Positions 28,813-37,850 are shown, counted from the first letter of the stretch. The stretch: 64,000 bases of DNA from Prochlorococcus marinus (GCF_001180325.1 NZ_CVSZ01000003.1:1-64000), one strand, 5' to 3'. The notes: a model not told the origin generated them from the letters alone. A program made the numbers and translations.

Positions 28813-28947
28813 TTAATTAATTCTCTCTAATGATTTAATCAACTTACCTCCATCTTGGTCATCATCATCGTTTGAAGCGAAAAATAAAAAAAATATTCCT
28901 AAAGAAGCTATAGATAATGAAATTGACAATACTGAAAGCTCGTCCAT
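28813..28947 (-). CDS. Single-helix microprotein with DDDDQDGG tail, 44 residues
   Basis: From the ATG at 28947 the protein is one hydrophobic helix followed by ASNDDDDQDGGKLIKSLERIN. The acidic DDQDGG motif recurs in the protein encoded at 30,082, so the two belong to one family of small membrane proteins. A longer 64-residue start at 29007 exists but would add a second hydrophobic stretch. Confidence 0.6.
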   Translation of the reverse strand: MDELSVLSISLSIASLGIFFLFFASNDDDDQDGGKLIKSLERIN

Positions 28948-29065
28948 AAAATTTAATTTTTTTAATGATAAACCAAAAAAAATAAAAGACAGTAAACAAA
29001 TACACATTCTCGAAAATAAATATTTCTTTTATTTGTAAAATGAAAAAACACATCCTAATTATTTC

Positions 29066-29341
29066 GTGAAAGTTCTAATAACTTCCCCCTGTAGTGCAAG
29101 CGTAATAATTCAATATGGAATAAAAAGTTGGCCTATTTGGGAATGTGAGCCAAGCAAATTTCAATGGAATTACGATGATAAGGAAATTTGCTTTATTATT
29201 GAAGGTCAAGCGAAAATAAGTACCCAAAACGGCGACATTTACATGATTAAAGCTGGAGATCTAGTTGAGTTTTCTGCTGGTCTTAACTGCGAATGGGAAG
29301 TAACCAAAAGTATTAAAAAACATTATCGATTGGGTAGCTAA
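29066..29341 (+). CDS. Cupin-domain protein, 91 residues
   Basis: The GTG start opens a single small cupin: WPIWECEPSKFQWNYDDKEICFIIEGQAKI and GDIYMIKAGDLVEFSAGL. It resembles the cupin_3 / EutQ-like group. The metal-ligand histidines are largely replaced, so a binding or isomerase-like role is as likely as oxidation. Confidence 0.8.
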   Translation: MKVLITSPCSASVIIQYGIKSWPIWECEPSKFQWNYDDKEICFIIEGQAKISTQNGDIYMIKAGDLVEFSAGLNCEWEVTKSIKKHYRLGS

Positions 29342-29432
29342 ATTTAAGAAAAAAGATTTTTTCTTCTTTACTGTTAAGTCAATGTAGATAAAATATGGTT
29401 AATAAATAATCTTCAAGAAGGAAACTAATATT

Positions 29433-29603
29433 ATGCCTTTTACTGATCAAGAATATTTTGAGGTTATTGAAAAAAACGAAATAGTAAAAAAGGCCTTTGA
29501 AAATATTAAGCAAATTTGCATTGATTTACAAAAACAAACAAATTGTCCTGAAGAGGATCTAAAAGATTTTCTTGAATTTATTTCTAAAAAATGGAATAAG
29601 TAA
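29433..29603 (+). CDS. Small soluble helical protein, 56 residues
   Basis: A good ribosome-binding sequence (AGAAGGAAA) precedes the ATG. The protein is acidic and helical with two Cys (QICIDLQKQTNCPEEDLKDF). Not recognised. Confidence 0.6.
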   Translation: MPFTDQEYFEVIEKNEIVKKAFENIKQICIDLQKQTNCPEEDLKDFLEFISKKWNK

Positions 29604-29666
29604 TAATTAAAAAGCCTTTAAATACTAAATTAAAAATTTCAATTTAGTATTCTGAGATAATAAGTT

Positions 29667-29798
29667 CTAATCTAATTCCTTTTTTGGTTTTGTGTTGATA
29701 CTGGAAGTTCCCTTAGCAGCAGAAACGAAGAAAAAGAAGCCTACAATTCCTGATATACCAAATATCGCAGCCAAAGGATCAAAAGTGAAAGAAAACAT
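29667..29798 (-). CDS. Single-helix microprotein, 43 residues
   Basis: From the internal ATG the protein is FTFDPLAAIFGISGIVGFFFF, then a short basic tail (NTKPKKELD). A start at 29849 would give 60 residues. It may be a small photosynthetic-membrane component, but nothing identifies it as a known subunit. Confidence 0.5.
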   Translation of the reverse strand: MFSFTFDPLAAIFGISGIVGFFFFVSAAKGTSSINTKPKKELD

Positions 29799-30081
29799 AG
29801 AATTTATAAAATCAAGATAAATAATAGTTTTTGAATCAAAATTGTACAATTATTGTTAAGTATAAAAAATAACAATCGCGCGATTCATTATGTCATTATT
29901 AGTTTATCAGTAGGTTCAAATAAATTATTTTTCAAATTGATTTTAAGAATAAAAATATCAATACATATCAAAGATCTATTGGTGACAAAGAAAAAAGTTT
30001 TTTTAAATATTTATAGAAATATTGAATAAAACACTACCCAGAGGATCCACAATTGTTGTTTCTTTAGATTAATATCAATTC
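29799..30081. other. 283-base AT-rich intergenic region
   Basis: No open frame longer than a few codons and no clear hairpin-T terminator is seen. It separates divergent small genes and presumably holds their promoters. Confidence 0.4.
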
Positions 30082-30261
30082 ATGACAGATTTTTACTCAG
30101 CTTCTTCCTCAGTAAGTCCTCTTTCAGCGATATTATGGTGCTTTTATCCAGTAGCTGTACTTGTAATGATTGAATTACTTCATGGAGGCGGATTTGATGA
30201 TGATAACGATGACCAAGATGGCGGAATGCTTATACCTGCTTACTCTAGATCTGACGTTTGA
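30082..30261 (+). CDS. Single-helix microprotein with DDDNDDQDGG tail, 59 residues
   Basis: A helix (LSAILWCFYPVAVLVMIELL) is followed by GGGFDDDNDDQDGGMLIPAY. The acidic DDQDGG block matches the 28,813 protein. The motif could bind a divalent cation or contact a photosystem extrinsic surface; this is inference. Confidence 0.65.
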   Translation: MTDFYSASSSVSPLSAILWCFYPVAVLVMIELLHGGGFDDDNDDQDGGMLIPAYSRSDV

Positions 30262-30307
30262 AATTTCTTAGATTTTAAATTACAATCTCTGAAAAAACTT
30301 CAGTAAA

Positions 30308-30448
30308 TTGATTAACAATATTGATATAACTCATATCTCTCTAATTACACTTACCATTCTTATCATTTCATCTTTGTCTTGGCTTGTCTCGAGAACCCTT
30401 AAAGAAGGGAGAAAAGCTTTAACAGATTTAAATAAGGATAAATCGTAA
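30308..30448 (+). CDS. Single-helix microprotein, 46 residues (TTG start)
   Basis: The frame begins at TTG and encodes a hydrophobic helix (LITLTILIISSLSWLV) followed by SRTLKEGRKALTDLNKDKS. Support comes from composition and placement in the small-gene cluster; there is no clear ribosome-binding site. Confidence 0.4.
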   Translation: MINNIDITHISLITLTILIISSLSWLVSRTLKEGRKALTDLNKDKS

Positions 30449-30559
30449 AAAACTTAATTAAATACTAGAATTTGTAGACTGACTAAGTTAAACAACTAAA
30501 CTTCATAGTCGTTCCTTTTTGTGACAGGGCTCTCCTACTAGTTACTTTAATAAATAAAA

Positions 30560-30655
30560 ATGCATCTAAATTCCTTACTTTATATTTGTTCTATATCTTT
30601 ATTCATTTATGTAATGGCGCTATTTTGGAGAGACTTGCCAAATCAAAAAAAGTAA
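30560..30655 (+). CDS. Single-helix microprotein, 31 residues
   Basis: An ATG opens MHLNSLLYICSISLFIYVMA followed by LFWRDLPNQKK. The size is like that of small photosystem or cytochrome subunits but it matches none that I recognise. Confidence 0.45.
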   Translation: MHLNSLLYICSISLFIYVMALFWRDLPNQKK

Positions 30656-30733
30656 ATAATTAACATTAAATTTATTGCTTATTAAAATCAATTGGGTTAT
30701 TAATTAAATATTGGATTTAATTTTTTTATATAA

Positions 30734-30898
30734 ATGCTGAAAGAATCTTCAAATAACAATAACAAAAATATATTCTCAGAGACTACAAGTATTGACAAAG
30801 AAAAGATGATTTGTAAAGACGGATTCTGTTCATTACCAAATAAAGATGAGATCCCAAAACAAGATTCAAATGATATTAATTTATTTGATCCTATTTAG
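30734..30898 (+). CDS. Small soluble protein, Asn/Asp-rich, 54 residues
   Basis: The protein is low-complexity at the start (SSNNNNKN), with a central MICKDGFCSLP carrying two Cys five apart, then acidic residues. It is probably disordered. Not recognised. Confidence 0.5.
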   Translation: MLKESSNNNNKNIFSETTSIDKEKMICKDGFCSLPNKDEIPKQDSNDINLFDPI

Positions 30899-30965
30899 GA
30901 AATAAAAAACACTTTAATAAATTAAAGATTAAATAGAATATGTTCAATTTTTGAATTTTTAATTT

Positions 30966-31301
30966 ATGCTTAATGACTTTTTCAGTGCATATAAAGAGTT
31001 TTGGATTAAAGCTACAGACTTCAAAGGATTCACATCTCGATCAGACTGGTTGTTAGTTCAATTAGCGAATCTTATAATTTCTTTCCTAACTATCCCAATA
31101 TTTTTAAAAACGTTTGGTTTTAATGCTTATGGATTAGTTTGTATTATTCCTCAAATAGCTATTGATATAAGAAGAATCAGAGATTTTGGAAAAGATTGGA
31201 AATGGATTTTTATTAATTTAATACCTATCTTCGGATGGATCTTGTGGTTTATCTGGCTAGGCTTTGGAAAGACTGGTAATGGGAAAAATAAACTTATATA
31301 G
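30966..31301 (+). CDS. DUF805-family membrane protein
   Basis: The 111-residue protein shows the DUF805 pattern: an FKGFTSRSDWLLVQLANLII start, helix pairs, IDIRRIRDFGKDWKWIF, and a terminal WLGFGKTGNGKNKL. The family is widespread in bacteria and of unknown function. Confidence 0.85.
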   Translation: MLNDFFSAYKEFWIKATDFKGFTSRSDWLLVQLANLIISFLTIPIFLKTFGFNAYGLVCIIPQIAIDIRRIRDFGKDWKWIFINLIPIFGWILWFIWLGFGKTGNGKNKLI

Positions 31302-31312
31302 AAATCAACTCC

Positions 31313-31630
31313 TCATTTTTTTCTCTTTTTAAAATCTACAAATCTTACCTTGTTTCTAAACTCTATTTTTTTTTCAAGAATTCTAAACACATGCATCTCG
31401 CATTCGGTTAATTTAAGAAATTGATCGAGTGTATCTTTATCTTCTTCATCAAAACCTTCGAAAACTTTTGATATAGCAGTACTATTTCTAGAAATAAAGC
31501 CCTCTGCTACATCTCTTGGATTCTTTCCGGATTCGAAATCTGCAAAAGCTTCATAAGAATTAAGTTCTCTCGTTAACCATTTAAACCATGGTTCATTTTT
31601 ATTATCTTTTTTATTTATGTTTTTCTTCAT
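31313..31630 (-). CDS. Small hypothetical protein, paralogue of the gene at 20,720
   Basis: The 105-residue helical protein aligns with the 88-residue protein at 20,720 over about 70 residues (WFKWLTREL, NPRDVAEGFISRNSTAI, TLDQFLKLTECEMHVF). It carries longer basic ends. Function unknown. Confidence 0.65.
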   Translation of the reverse strand: MKKNINKKDNKNEPWFKWLTRELNSYEAFADFESGKNPRDVAEGFISRNSTAISKVFEGFDEEDKDTLDQFLKLTECEMHVFRILEKKIEFRNKVRFVDFKKRKK

Positions 31631-31837
31631 GAAAAATTTTTTACTAGTTTAATCATCATTAGTTTTTCATTCTTTGACAGCTGTACAAATACTTATTAAA
31701 AGAATTTAATTAAAGATAATCCCTATTTATTTTCTATGGAATAACCAAATTACCAATAAAACTTAGTAAAAGAATAAGTATTTATTACTCATTTTTTTGT
31801 TTATGAGATAGCTAGAATTTATTTTTAGTAAAGTAAA

Positions 31838-32056
31838 TTGTCAATTCCATTTTACGACTTTCCTTCATCTCCAATTTTAATAATTGGTGCTCTTGGCATT
31901 GCAGTAGCAATAGCAGTTTTTTTTGTCTCTTACCAAAAATATTTCAATTCTCCTTTGAATAGAGAGCTTGCAGAAAAGAAAAAAGCCTTAATTAAGGAAC
32001 AAAAAGAATTAAATGAAAGATTAGAAAAAATAGAACAAGATTTAAAAAATTTATAA
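31838..32056 (+). CDS. Membrane-anchored coiled-coil microprotein, 72 residues
   Basis: TTG start. One helix (ILIIGALGIAVAIAVFFVSY) is followed by a charged heptad-like region (ELAEKKKALIKEQKELNERL and onward). The layout is the same as at 27,415: N-terminal helix and cytoplasmic or stromal coiled coil. Confidence 0.65.
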   Translation: MSIPFYDFPSSPILIIGALGIAVAIAVFFVSYQKYFNSPLNRELAEKKKALIKEQKELNERLEKIEQDLKNL

Positions 32057-32141
32057 AAAATTATTCTTAGTAGAGATGAGTTAATGATCTCGAATTCAAG
32101 ACCTTATTTTTTTTAACAGGGATTTTGGTCTATAAGGAGTT

Positions 32142-32297
32142 ATGGATAAAGACCATCTTATTGAGCTAATTTCTAATAGTCTTCTTTACGAGAGTAAAAA
32201 TTCTGACTCTACTAAGAATCTTAGTGACTTTAAAAATTACTTAGAGAGATTAAATCTAGATCAATTGAGAACTATGTCTAAAGAATTTATTCTTTAG
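32142..32297 (+). CDS. Small soluble protein, 51 residues
   Basis: A strong AAGGAG lies 4 bases before the ATG. The protein is charged and helical (MDKDHLIELISNSLLYESKN ... LERLNLDQLRTMSKEFIL). Not recognised. Confidence 0.6.
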   Translation: MDKDHLIELISNSLLYESKNSDSTKNLSDFKNYLERLNLDQLRTMSKEFIL

Positions 32298-32378
32298 TAT
32301 TGTTTTTAAAATTTTTAATTGTTTATTAAATAATCAATAGTTTTTAAAAATTGTTAGTATCAAAAAAATTAGAAAAAT

Positions 32379-33485
32379 ATGCCTAGAGTAAATAGAGGTA
32401 AATTTTTAATAAAGCCATTTCTAAAAAGAAATAATTTAAGAGCTTCTTATCAAATTATCTCTACCATCTTTCCGACAATCTCAATTTGGTTAATCATCCA
32501 CCACATAATAAATCAACCCTATGCATTATTGATTAAAGGATTCCTATTAATACCTTCGATAGTTCTTCTAACTCTATTCTCTTCTCGAACATTCTCATTA
32601 ATGCATGATTGCGGTCATAATTCTCTTTTTACAAAAAGGAAATTAAACCGCTTCTTTGGATTTTTACTTGGCTTATTTAATGGTATTCCACAAAAGTCAT
32701 GGTCGATTGATCATGCATTTCATCATAGAAATAATGGAAATTGGGAAATTTACAAAGGGCCCGTAGATGTTTTAAGTCTTGAAGATTATGAATCCCTTAC
32801 AAAAGGAGAGCAAATATTTTATAAAGTAAGTCGAAACTGGATGATGCTTTTCCCTGGCGGTTTTTTTTACCTAGTGTTAAAACCCAGATTAGGACTTGTT
32901 ATTATTATTTTTAATCTAATTAAAGATATACTGGAAGAGACTTTTATCAAAATAAAAAACAGAGAAATTTCTCAACTTCTACTTATTAATTCAAGAGTTA
33001 AACCACCTTTTTCTGATTATGGAGATAATTTCAGTGAACTAAGTGAATTAATAATAAATAATATAATAGTAATAATAGGCTGGATTTTTATGAGTAAATG
33101 GTTGGGGTTAGTTTTTTTCTTATCATTTTATTCCATTGTATTAACATTATCAGCAGCTATTTTAATATGTGTTTTTTTCGTACAACATAACTATGAGAAT
33201 GCATATGCTAAAAATACAAAAAATTGGGACCTCATCGATGGAGCTATTTTAGGCAGTAGCAATTTAGATATCCCTAATTGGCTAAATTGGTTTTTAGCAG
33301 ACATATCCTTCCACAGCATTCATCATCTCTCTGAGAGAATCCCAAATTACAACTTAAGAGCTTGTCATAAAGCAAACATTCATTTGCTCCAACAATCAAA
33401 GTTCTTAAAATTAAGCGATTTTTCAAACTGCTTCAAATACATTATTTGGGATAATAAAAATCAAAAATTAATTCCCATAAGTTAG
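32379..33485 (+). CDS. Fatty-acid desaturase-family membrane protein
   Basis: The 368-residue protein has the three histidine boxes of membrane di-iron desaturases: HDCGH (76-80), HAFHH (112-116) and HSIHH near the C-terminus (FHSIHHLSERIPNYN). Four or more helices frame them. It is distinct from the DesA-like protein at 35,191. It could be a fatty-acid or carotenoid-modifying enzyme. Confidence 0.85.
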   Translation: MPRVNRGKFLIKPFLKRNNLRASYQIISTIFPTISIWLIIHHIINQPYALLIKGFLLIPSIVLLTLFSSRTFSLMHDCGHNSLFTKRKLNRFFGFLLGLFNGIPQKSWSIDHAFHHRNNGNWEIYKGPVDVLSLEDYESLTKGEQIFYKVSRNWMMLFPGGFFYLVLKPRLGLVIIIFNLIKDILEETFIKIKNREISQLLLINSRVKPPFSDYGDNFSELSELIINNIIVIIGWIFMSKWLGLVFFLSFYSIVLTLSAAILICVFFVQHNYENAYAKNTKNWDLIDGAILGSSNLDIPNWLNWFLADISFHSIHHLSERIPNYNLRACHKANIHLLQQSKFLKLSDFSNCFKYIIWDNKNQKLIPIS

Positions 33486-33488
33486 TAC

Positions 33489-33641
33489 CTAATTCAACCT
33501 TCTTCTCAATTTTCTTTTTAGAGGAATACTGCTATATGCATGGGTGCCAATAGATGGAGGCAAGTCATTCTTTAAAGGATGCATAAATGCATTTGCCATA
33601 CTCTCTAACATTTTCGAAAGCCAATTAATTACTGATTTCAT
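33489..33641 (-). CDS. Small basic protein, 50 residues
   Basis: An ATG on the minus strand encodes MKSVINWLSKMLESMANAFM followed by a basic Pro/Ser-containing tail (SSIPLKRKLRRRLN). An N-terminal amphipathic helix with a basic C-terminus is suggested. It converges on the desaturase gene. Not recognised. Confidence 0.5.
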   Translation of the reverse strand: MKSVINWLSKMLESMANAFMHPLKNDLPPSIGTHAYSSIPLKRKLRRRLN

Positions 33642-33684
33642 TTGAAAATCTAAAAGTGTACTTTTTAATCATCTAACTAAATTA

Positions 33685-33762
33685 ATGAAAAGTAAATCAG
33701 TCTTTATGCTGATTTTTTTAGGAATTTGTCTTGTAAATTTATTATTAAAAAATCAAAATTAA
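33685..33762 (+). CDS. Possible 25-residue single-helix microprotein
   Basis: The frame MKSKSVFMLIFLGICLVNLL then ends after a short polar tail. It may be real, but the size makes chance plausible. Confidence 0.3.
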   Translation: MKSKSVFMLIFLGICLVNLLLKNQN

Positions 33763-33929
33763 TGTTTCATTTCTCTTTTAAATAGAAAATATTAATATTT
33801 TTTAGGAGGTAAACCAGGTCCAAAATGAATTTAGTAAATAATACTTATTTTTTCTAATTCACTTAATAAATTAAATTATTGAGCATAAATTCATGCTATA
33901 TCTCTATTCCAAATAAATCTAACAATATT

Positions 33930-34088
33930 ATGAATGATTCATTTGTTTCTACCAACCAAAATACAGAAATAGATTCTATTAATTCATATTTCGAGTGTAT
34001 TACTGAATGCAGTATTGTGGATGGTCATCAAGAATGTATTACACGTTGTTTAGAAGTTCATTTAAAGGGCGGTGATCAAAATGAATAA
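33930..34088 (+). CDS. Twin-CX3C microprotein, 52 residues
   Basis: From the ATG at 33930 the protein has an acidic, polar N-terminus, then YFECITECSIVDGHQECITR and CLEVHLK. That gives two CX3C motifs eight residues apart, the layout of a helical hairpin stapled by two disulfides or holding a metal. The end overlaps the next small gene by 8 bases, so the two form a unit. A second twin-CX3C protein is encoded at 54,148. Confidence 0.65.
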   Translation: MNDSFVSTNQNTEIDSINSYFECITECSIVDGHQECITRCLEVHLKGGDQNE

Positions 34089-34233
34089 AAAAAATTCACC
34101 TCAAAGGAAAACAACTTTAAAATGGAACTCGAATGGAGAACTTTCCGAAATTGATATGTTAAGAATTTTAGAAAAAATTTCATCAAATGAACTTAATCAA
34201 TGTGAATTAACATGCGATTCTGATCAGTTTTAA
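34081..34233 (+). CDS. Small soluble protein coupled to the twin-CX3C gene, 50 residues
   Basis: The ATG lies inside the end of the twin-CX3C frame (8-base overlap). The protein is basic then acidic with a terminal QCELTCDSDQF containing a CX3C. Sharing a Cys pair with its partner hints at a common redox or metal role. Confidence 0.6.
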   Translation: MNKKNSPQRKTTLKWNSNGELSEIDMLRILEKISSNELNQCELTCDSDQF

Positions 34234-34485
34234 AATTAATTATTTCTAGATATTTTTTAAATTAATTACGTAAAAAATTTGATATTTGTATAAAAAAAAT
34301 ACTTCTATTAAGCTGAATTTTTAATGATCTGAAGGCATACTAGATTTAAAAATTTCTTATTCAATATTTTACAAATGCTGCTGCTAAAAGGAAATTATGG
34401 GAATTTAAGATATCAATTTTTAATTAAACAGATTTCAATCAATACTTAGAATACCCTAACAATATCTTAGGTTTTATTTAAAAAA

Positions 34486-34626
34486 TTAATTTTTTGAACT
34501 TCTACCTTTTTTTAAGAATGTTTTACTAATTTCTTTTTTTGTTAGTTGAATAGGTTTTACTAAACCTGAATCACCATGAGTTGGACAATAATAAGTCATT
34601 AGCATCCACTTTTTTTCTTCATCCAT
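34486..34626 (-). CDS. Small hypothetical protein, 46 residues
   Basis: The protein starts MDEEKKWMLMTYYCPTHGDS and ends basic. The YYCPTHGD segment looks conserved in style (Cys and His close together), but no family is known to me. Confidence 0.55.
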   Translation of the reverse strand: MDEEKKWMLMTYYCPTHGDSGLVKPIQLTKKEISKTFLKKGRSSKN

Positions 34627-34817
34627 ACACTAATCTCTATTTGAATAGTATTTAGATTAATAGGACGAATTATGAAAAAATTGATTTTTTTTAATCTTTT
34701 TTTCTTTTTTACTTAATAATTTATATAAATTTTTGAACCTATTTCCACCAAATAGATATAAATACGCATGACTTTTAAAAAAAATCCTGCTATTTATTAA
34801 TAAATCCAGAATTTTTC

Positions 34818-34949
34818 ATGTCTCTAGAATCTATATTGATGGTAGTTGCTCCACTCTGTCTTTTTACGGTAGGAGTTATTGTTTTACCTATACTTGTAAA
34901 GCCACGTAAACAATCTGGTTTGCCTAAAAGGTATATACGCGGTCTTTAA
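34818..34949 (+). CDS. Single-helix microprotein, 43 residues
   Basis: Helix SILMVVAPLCLFTVGVIVLP is followed by a basic tail VKPRKQSGLPKRYIRGL. It resembles small photosystem subunits in design but does not match PsbX, Psb30 or others that I know. Confidence 0.5.
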   Translation: MSLESILMVVAPLCLFTVGVIVLPILVKPRKQSGLPKRYIRGL

Positions 34950-35190
34950 ATTAATTAAACGTTAAGGAACAGCAAAGACGAAAAGCATAAGAAATAAAAA
35001 ATTTAAAAGATTGCGAAAAAAATAATAAAATAAAAAATTTTTGGCACAAACTATTTAATTGAAGATGAAATTAAAATCTTAAAAACTTTATCAAAAAAAA
35101 ATTATAAATTCTTTCCATTATGAAATCCTGTGATGGATAATAGAGTATATAAAGTCACTTTTATTTAACAAAATTATTAACCAAAAAAAT

Positions 35191-36357
35191 TTGAGTAATA
35201 TAAAATTTTCCGGTCTTAAAGGCCGAGCGCTTGTAATAGAGGATAAAGATATCCCAAGCATAAAAGAATTTCAGGATGTTATCCCAGATCACTATTTTAA
35301 GATCAATACCAAAACTTCTTTGAGGTATCTTTTACAATCAGCTTTAATTCAAGCATTAGTAGTTGCGATAGGGTTATCTATTCCATTTACCCCAAAAATG
35401 ATCCCAATTTGGATTCTTTATGCATTAATTTCAGGTACCACTGCAATGGGATTCTGGGTAATTGCCCATGAATGTGGGCATGGAGCATTCTCTAAAAACA
35501 AGCTGTTGGAATCTATAACTGGTTATTTACTACATTCATTTCTTTTAGTACCTTATTTTTCTTGGCAGCGTTCTCATGCAGTTCATCATCGATTCACAAA
35601 TAACATAACCAATGGAGAAACTCACGTCCCTTTAGTCATTAAAGGGAATGGAGTTACAGAAAAAGTTGGCGGAGAAAAAGAATTATATTTTTCAAATTCC
35701 TTAGGTAAGAAAAATTATGGAATTCTTCAACTTGTTTTACACCTAATATTTGGGTGGCCTGCTTATTTACTTACGGGGAGTACAGGAGGTGTTAAATATG
35801 GAACTTCTAATCATTTTTGGCCAATTAAACCATTTTCTAAAGCATTATGGCCATCAATATGGCCTAAGAAAGTTTGGATATCAGATATTGGTGTAGGTTT
35901 AACATTATTAGGAATTTTTCTTTTCGCTTTCAAGTATGGATTATTTCCAGTAATTGCTCTATATTTTGGTCCTTTATTAGTGGTTAATTGTTGGCTAGTA
36001 GTTTATACATGGCTTCATCATACAGATTCAGATGTACCTCATCTTTCAAATACGGAATTTTCCTTTATGAGAGGCGCATTTCTATCTATTGACAGGCCTT
36101 ACGGTAGACTCCTTGATTTTCTTCACCATAATATAGGTTCTAGCCATGTCGTCCATCATGTATGTCCAACGATCCCTCATTATCATGCAAAAAAGGCAAC
36201 TATCGTAATTAAAAAAGCCTTTAAAAAAGCATATCTTTTTAATCCTGATCCAATACACAAAGCTCTATGGAATATTGCTTGCAATTGCGTTGCTGTTAAG
36301 TTAGACATCAAGAGAGGAACATATATATGGCAATCTTCATACAAAATGGTGGATTAA
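35191..36357 (+). CDS. Delta-12-type fatty-acid desaturase (DesA-like)
   Basis: The 388-residue protein starts at TTG. The three histidine boxes are HECGHG, HAVHHR and HVVHH (SSHVVHHVCPTIPHYHA), and HTDSDVPHLS precedes the last, as in acyl-lipid omega-6 desaturases. It introduces double bases-equivalent unsaturation, that is double bonds, into membrane glycerolipids using ferredoxin as reductant (petF at 10,821 is the likely donor). All boxes are intact. Confidence 0.9.
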   Translation: MSNIKFSGLKGRALVIEDKDIPSIKEFQDVIPDHYFKINTKTSLRYLLQSALIQALVVAIGLSIPFTPKMIPIWILYALISGTTAMGFWVIAHECGHGAFSKNKLLESITGYLLHSFLLVPYFSWQRSHAVHHRFTNNITNGETHVPLVIKGNGVTEKVGGEKELYFSNSLGKKNYGILQLVLHLIFGWPAYLLTGSTGGVKYGTSNHFWPIKPFSKALWPSIWPKKVWISDIGVGLTLLGIFLFAFKYGLFPVIALYFGPLLVVNCWLVVYTWLHHTDSDVPHLSNTEFSFMRGAFLSIDRPYGRLLDFLHHNIGSSHVVHHVCPTIPHYHAKKATIVIKKAFKKAYLFNPDPIHKALWNIACNCVAVKLDIKRGTYIWQSSYKMVD

Positions 36358-36473
36358 AAACACAATTAGCATCAATTATTTATCACATTAATTTACGCAA
36401 ATCTGAAAAGAATATAAAATAAATAGCAAAAACAAATTTTACATCTTAAAAATATATACGATTTAGTAATTCT

Positions 36474-36635
36474 ATGAGTGGCGACAACTTGCTTGGTAAG
36501 CAGCCTATTAAATTTTATTCGGAAAAAATAACACTTGCAAAAGTTGAATTATTAGAAAGACAGTTGAGTTTAGGTGAAAAAATTTCAGATTTAGATCAAA
36601 AGCATAAAGAATGGAGCAAAAAACTATCAGGTTGA
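36474..36635 (+). CDS. Small helical protein, 53 residues
   Basis: An ATG opens a charged helical protein (KITLAKVELLERQLSLGEKI, DLDQKHKEWSKKLSG), probably a coiled coil. Not recognised. Confidence 0.55.
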   Translation: MSGDNLLGKQPIKFYSEKITLAKVELLERQLSLGEKISDLDQKHKEWSKKLSG

Positions 36636-36684
36636 TCATCTAATATGATGAATTTAATTACTTTTTAATATTCTATTTGCCTTA

Positions 36685-37301
36685 TCAAGAAACTTTTCTG
36701 TAAATTATTGAAAAATTATTTGCGGGCATACTAATAATATCCTCTTGAGAAAAGCCATTTTTCTTACTCTCATCACAAACTTCCTCAAGATTTTTAATAC
36801 CCCAAAGATCATTTTGCATTTTTAATGAATTATCGAAAAAATAATTACTTTTACTTGTATACTTATTACAAATTTTAAATGGCCCATACAATATTAAAAA
36901 TTGTCCTTTACTGAGTAATTTTCCTGACTCTCTAAAGAGTGCTACATTACATGACCATTCTGCTACATGAATCATATTTATACAGACTATTCCTTGCAAA
37001 GAATTAGCTAATATCAATGGAATTTTCCAAGGAATTTTTTCTACATCAATCTCAAGAGGCTGGGGCATTTTCTCAGTTAGGTTTTCATACTCAATCCAAG
37101 AACTTATACTTTTTCTATGCACTAACTCTGGGTCACTTGTTTGCCAAATAATTCCAGGAAATCGTTTTTGAAAAAAAACTCCATGTTCACCACTGCCACT
37201 CCCGATTTCCAATACTGAACCTTTTTTAATAATTCGGGATATTACATAACCAATGCATTCTCTATTTCTTTGTGTTGCAGAAAAAAAAGTCTATTATCCA
37301 A
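36685..37301 (-). pseudogene. DUF938 SAM-dependent methyltransferase, apparently frameshifted near its N-terminus
   Basis: From the TTG at 37212 the open frame gives 175 residues beginning at SAM motif I (LEIGSGSGEHGVFFQKRFPG), followed by INMIHVAEW and ILYGPFKI. The family N-terminus is encoded just upstream: DNRLFF (from a TTG at 37299-37301) in one frame and SATQRNRECIGYVISRIIKK in the next. They are separated by eight A on the plus strand (37281-37288); one more base would fuse them. This may be a real inactivation, a slippery homopolymer or an assembly error. Confidence 0.8.
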
Positions 37302-37352
37302 AATTAAAAAAATTGGGCGCTTCAGTAAAAATAATAATTCTAAAATCCTTGA

Positions 37353-37463
37353 TTATTTAACCTTTCTCAATTTAGGAGTCTTGAAAAACATTATTTTAAG
37401 GCTAAAGAATAATATTGAAATTGTAAGAGCAGGCAAGATATAAAGTATTAAATCAGAACTCAT
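37353..37463 (-). CDS. Single-helix microprotein, 36 residues
   Basis: The frame begins MSSDLILYILPALTISILFF and continues SLKIMFFKTPKLRKVK. It lies just upstream of the methyltransferase on the same strand. Coding is plausible from the hydrophobic helix and basic tail. Confidence 0.45.
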   Translation of the reverse strand: MSSDLILYILPALTISILFFSLKIMFFKTPKLRKVK

Positions 37464-37850
37464 TAGAGAAGGAATCCTTCCAAAAATTAAATGCATGTAA
37501 TAAGTCGCAAATGACATCAATTCATATATATCTAATTTATTAATAGCAATTATTTGAATTGTAAAAACTAATTTTAATCAAAAACTAAAAATTCTCAAAA
37601 AAAAAAAGAGTCAGCCTGTATCCCTACTAGCTGACTCTTGCAATATATTAATTTAAATTAACTCTAAATGAGGATATATCTTTAAAAAAACAAGGCAAAA
37701 AGCTTATTTTTTTATCTCAAATTTAAAAAATCAGAACAAAAATAAAAATATCGATAAGGTATATTTCGACACATATATGTAGCAGTTTTTTAAATTTTCC
37801 TGATAAATCCAGGAATATCTCGGATTTCCTTTACATTACTAAATAATTAT
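37464..37850. other. Intergenic region upstream of hli genes with a minus-strand terminator
   Basis: No protein-coding frame of note is seen. The region contains the hairpin described at 37,597-37,637, the presumptive hli promoter and possibly a minus-strand RNA gene. Confidence 0.4.
37597..37637 (-). terminator. Strong minus-strand terminator without an assigned gene
   Basis: The 8-bp perfect stem GAGTCAGC/GCTGACTC (37608-37615 with 37630-37637) is followed on the minus strand by eleven T. No minus-strand protein gene lies upstream within about 1 kb, so a small RNA ending here is a reasonable inference. Confidence 0.75.
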
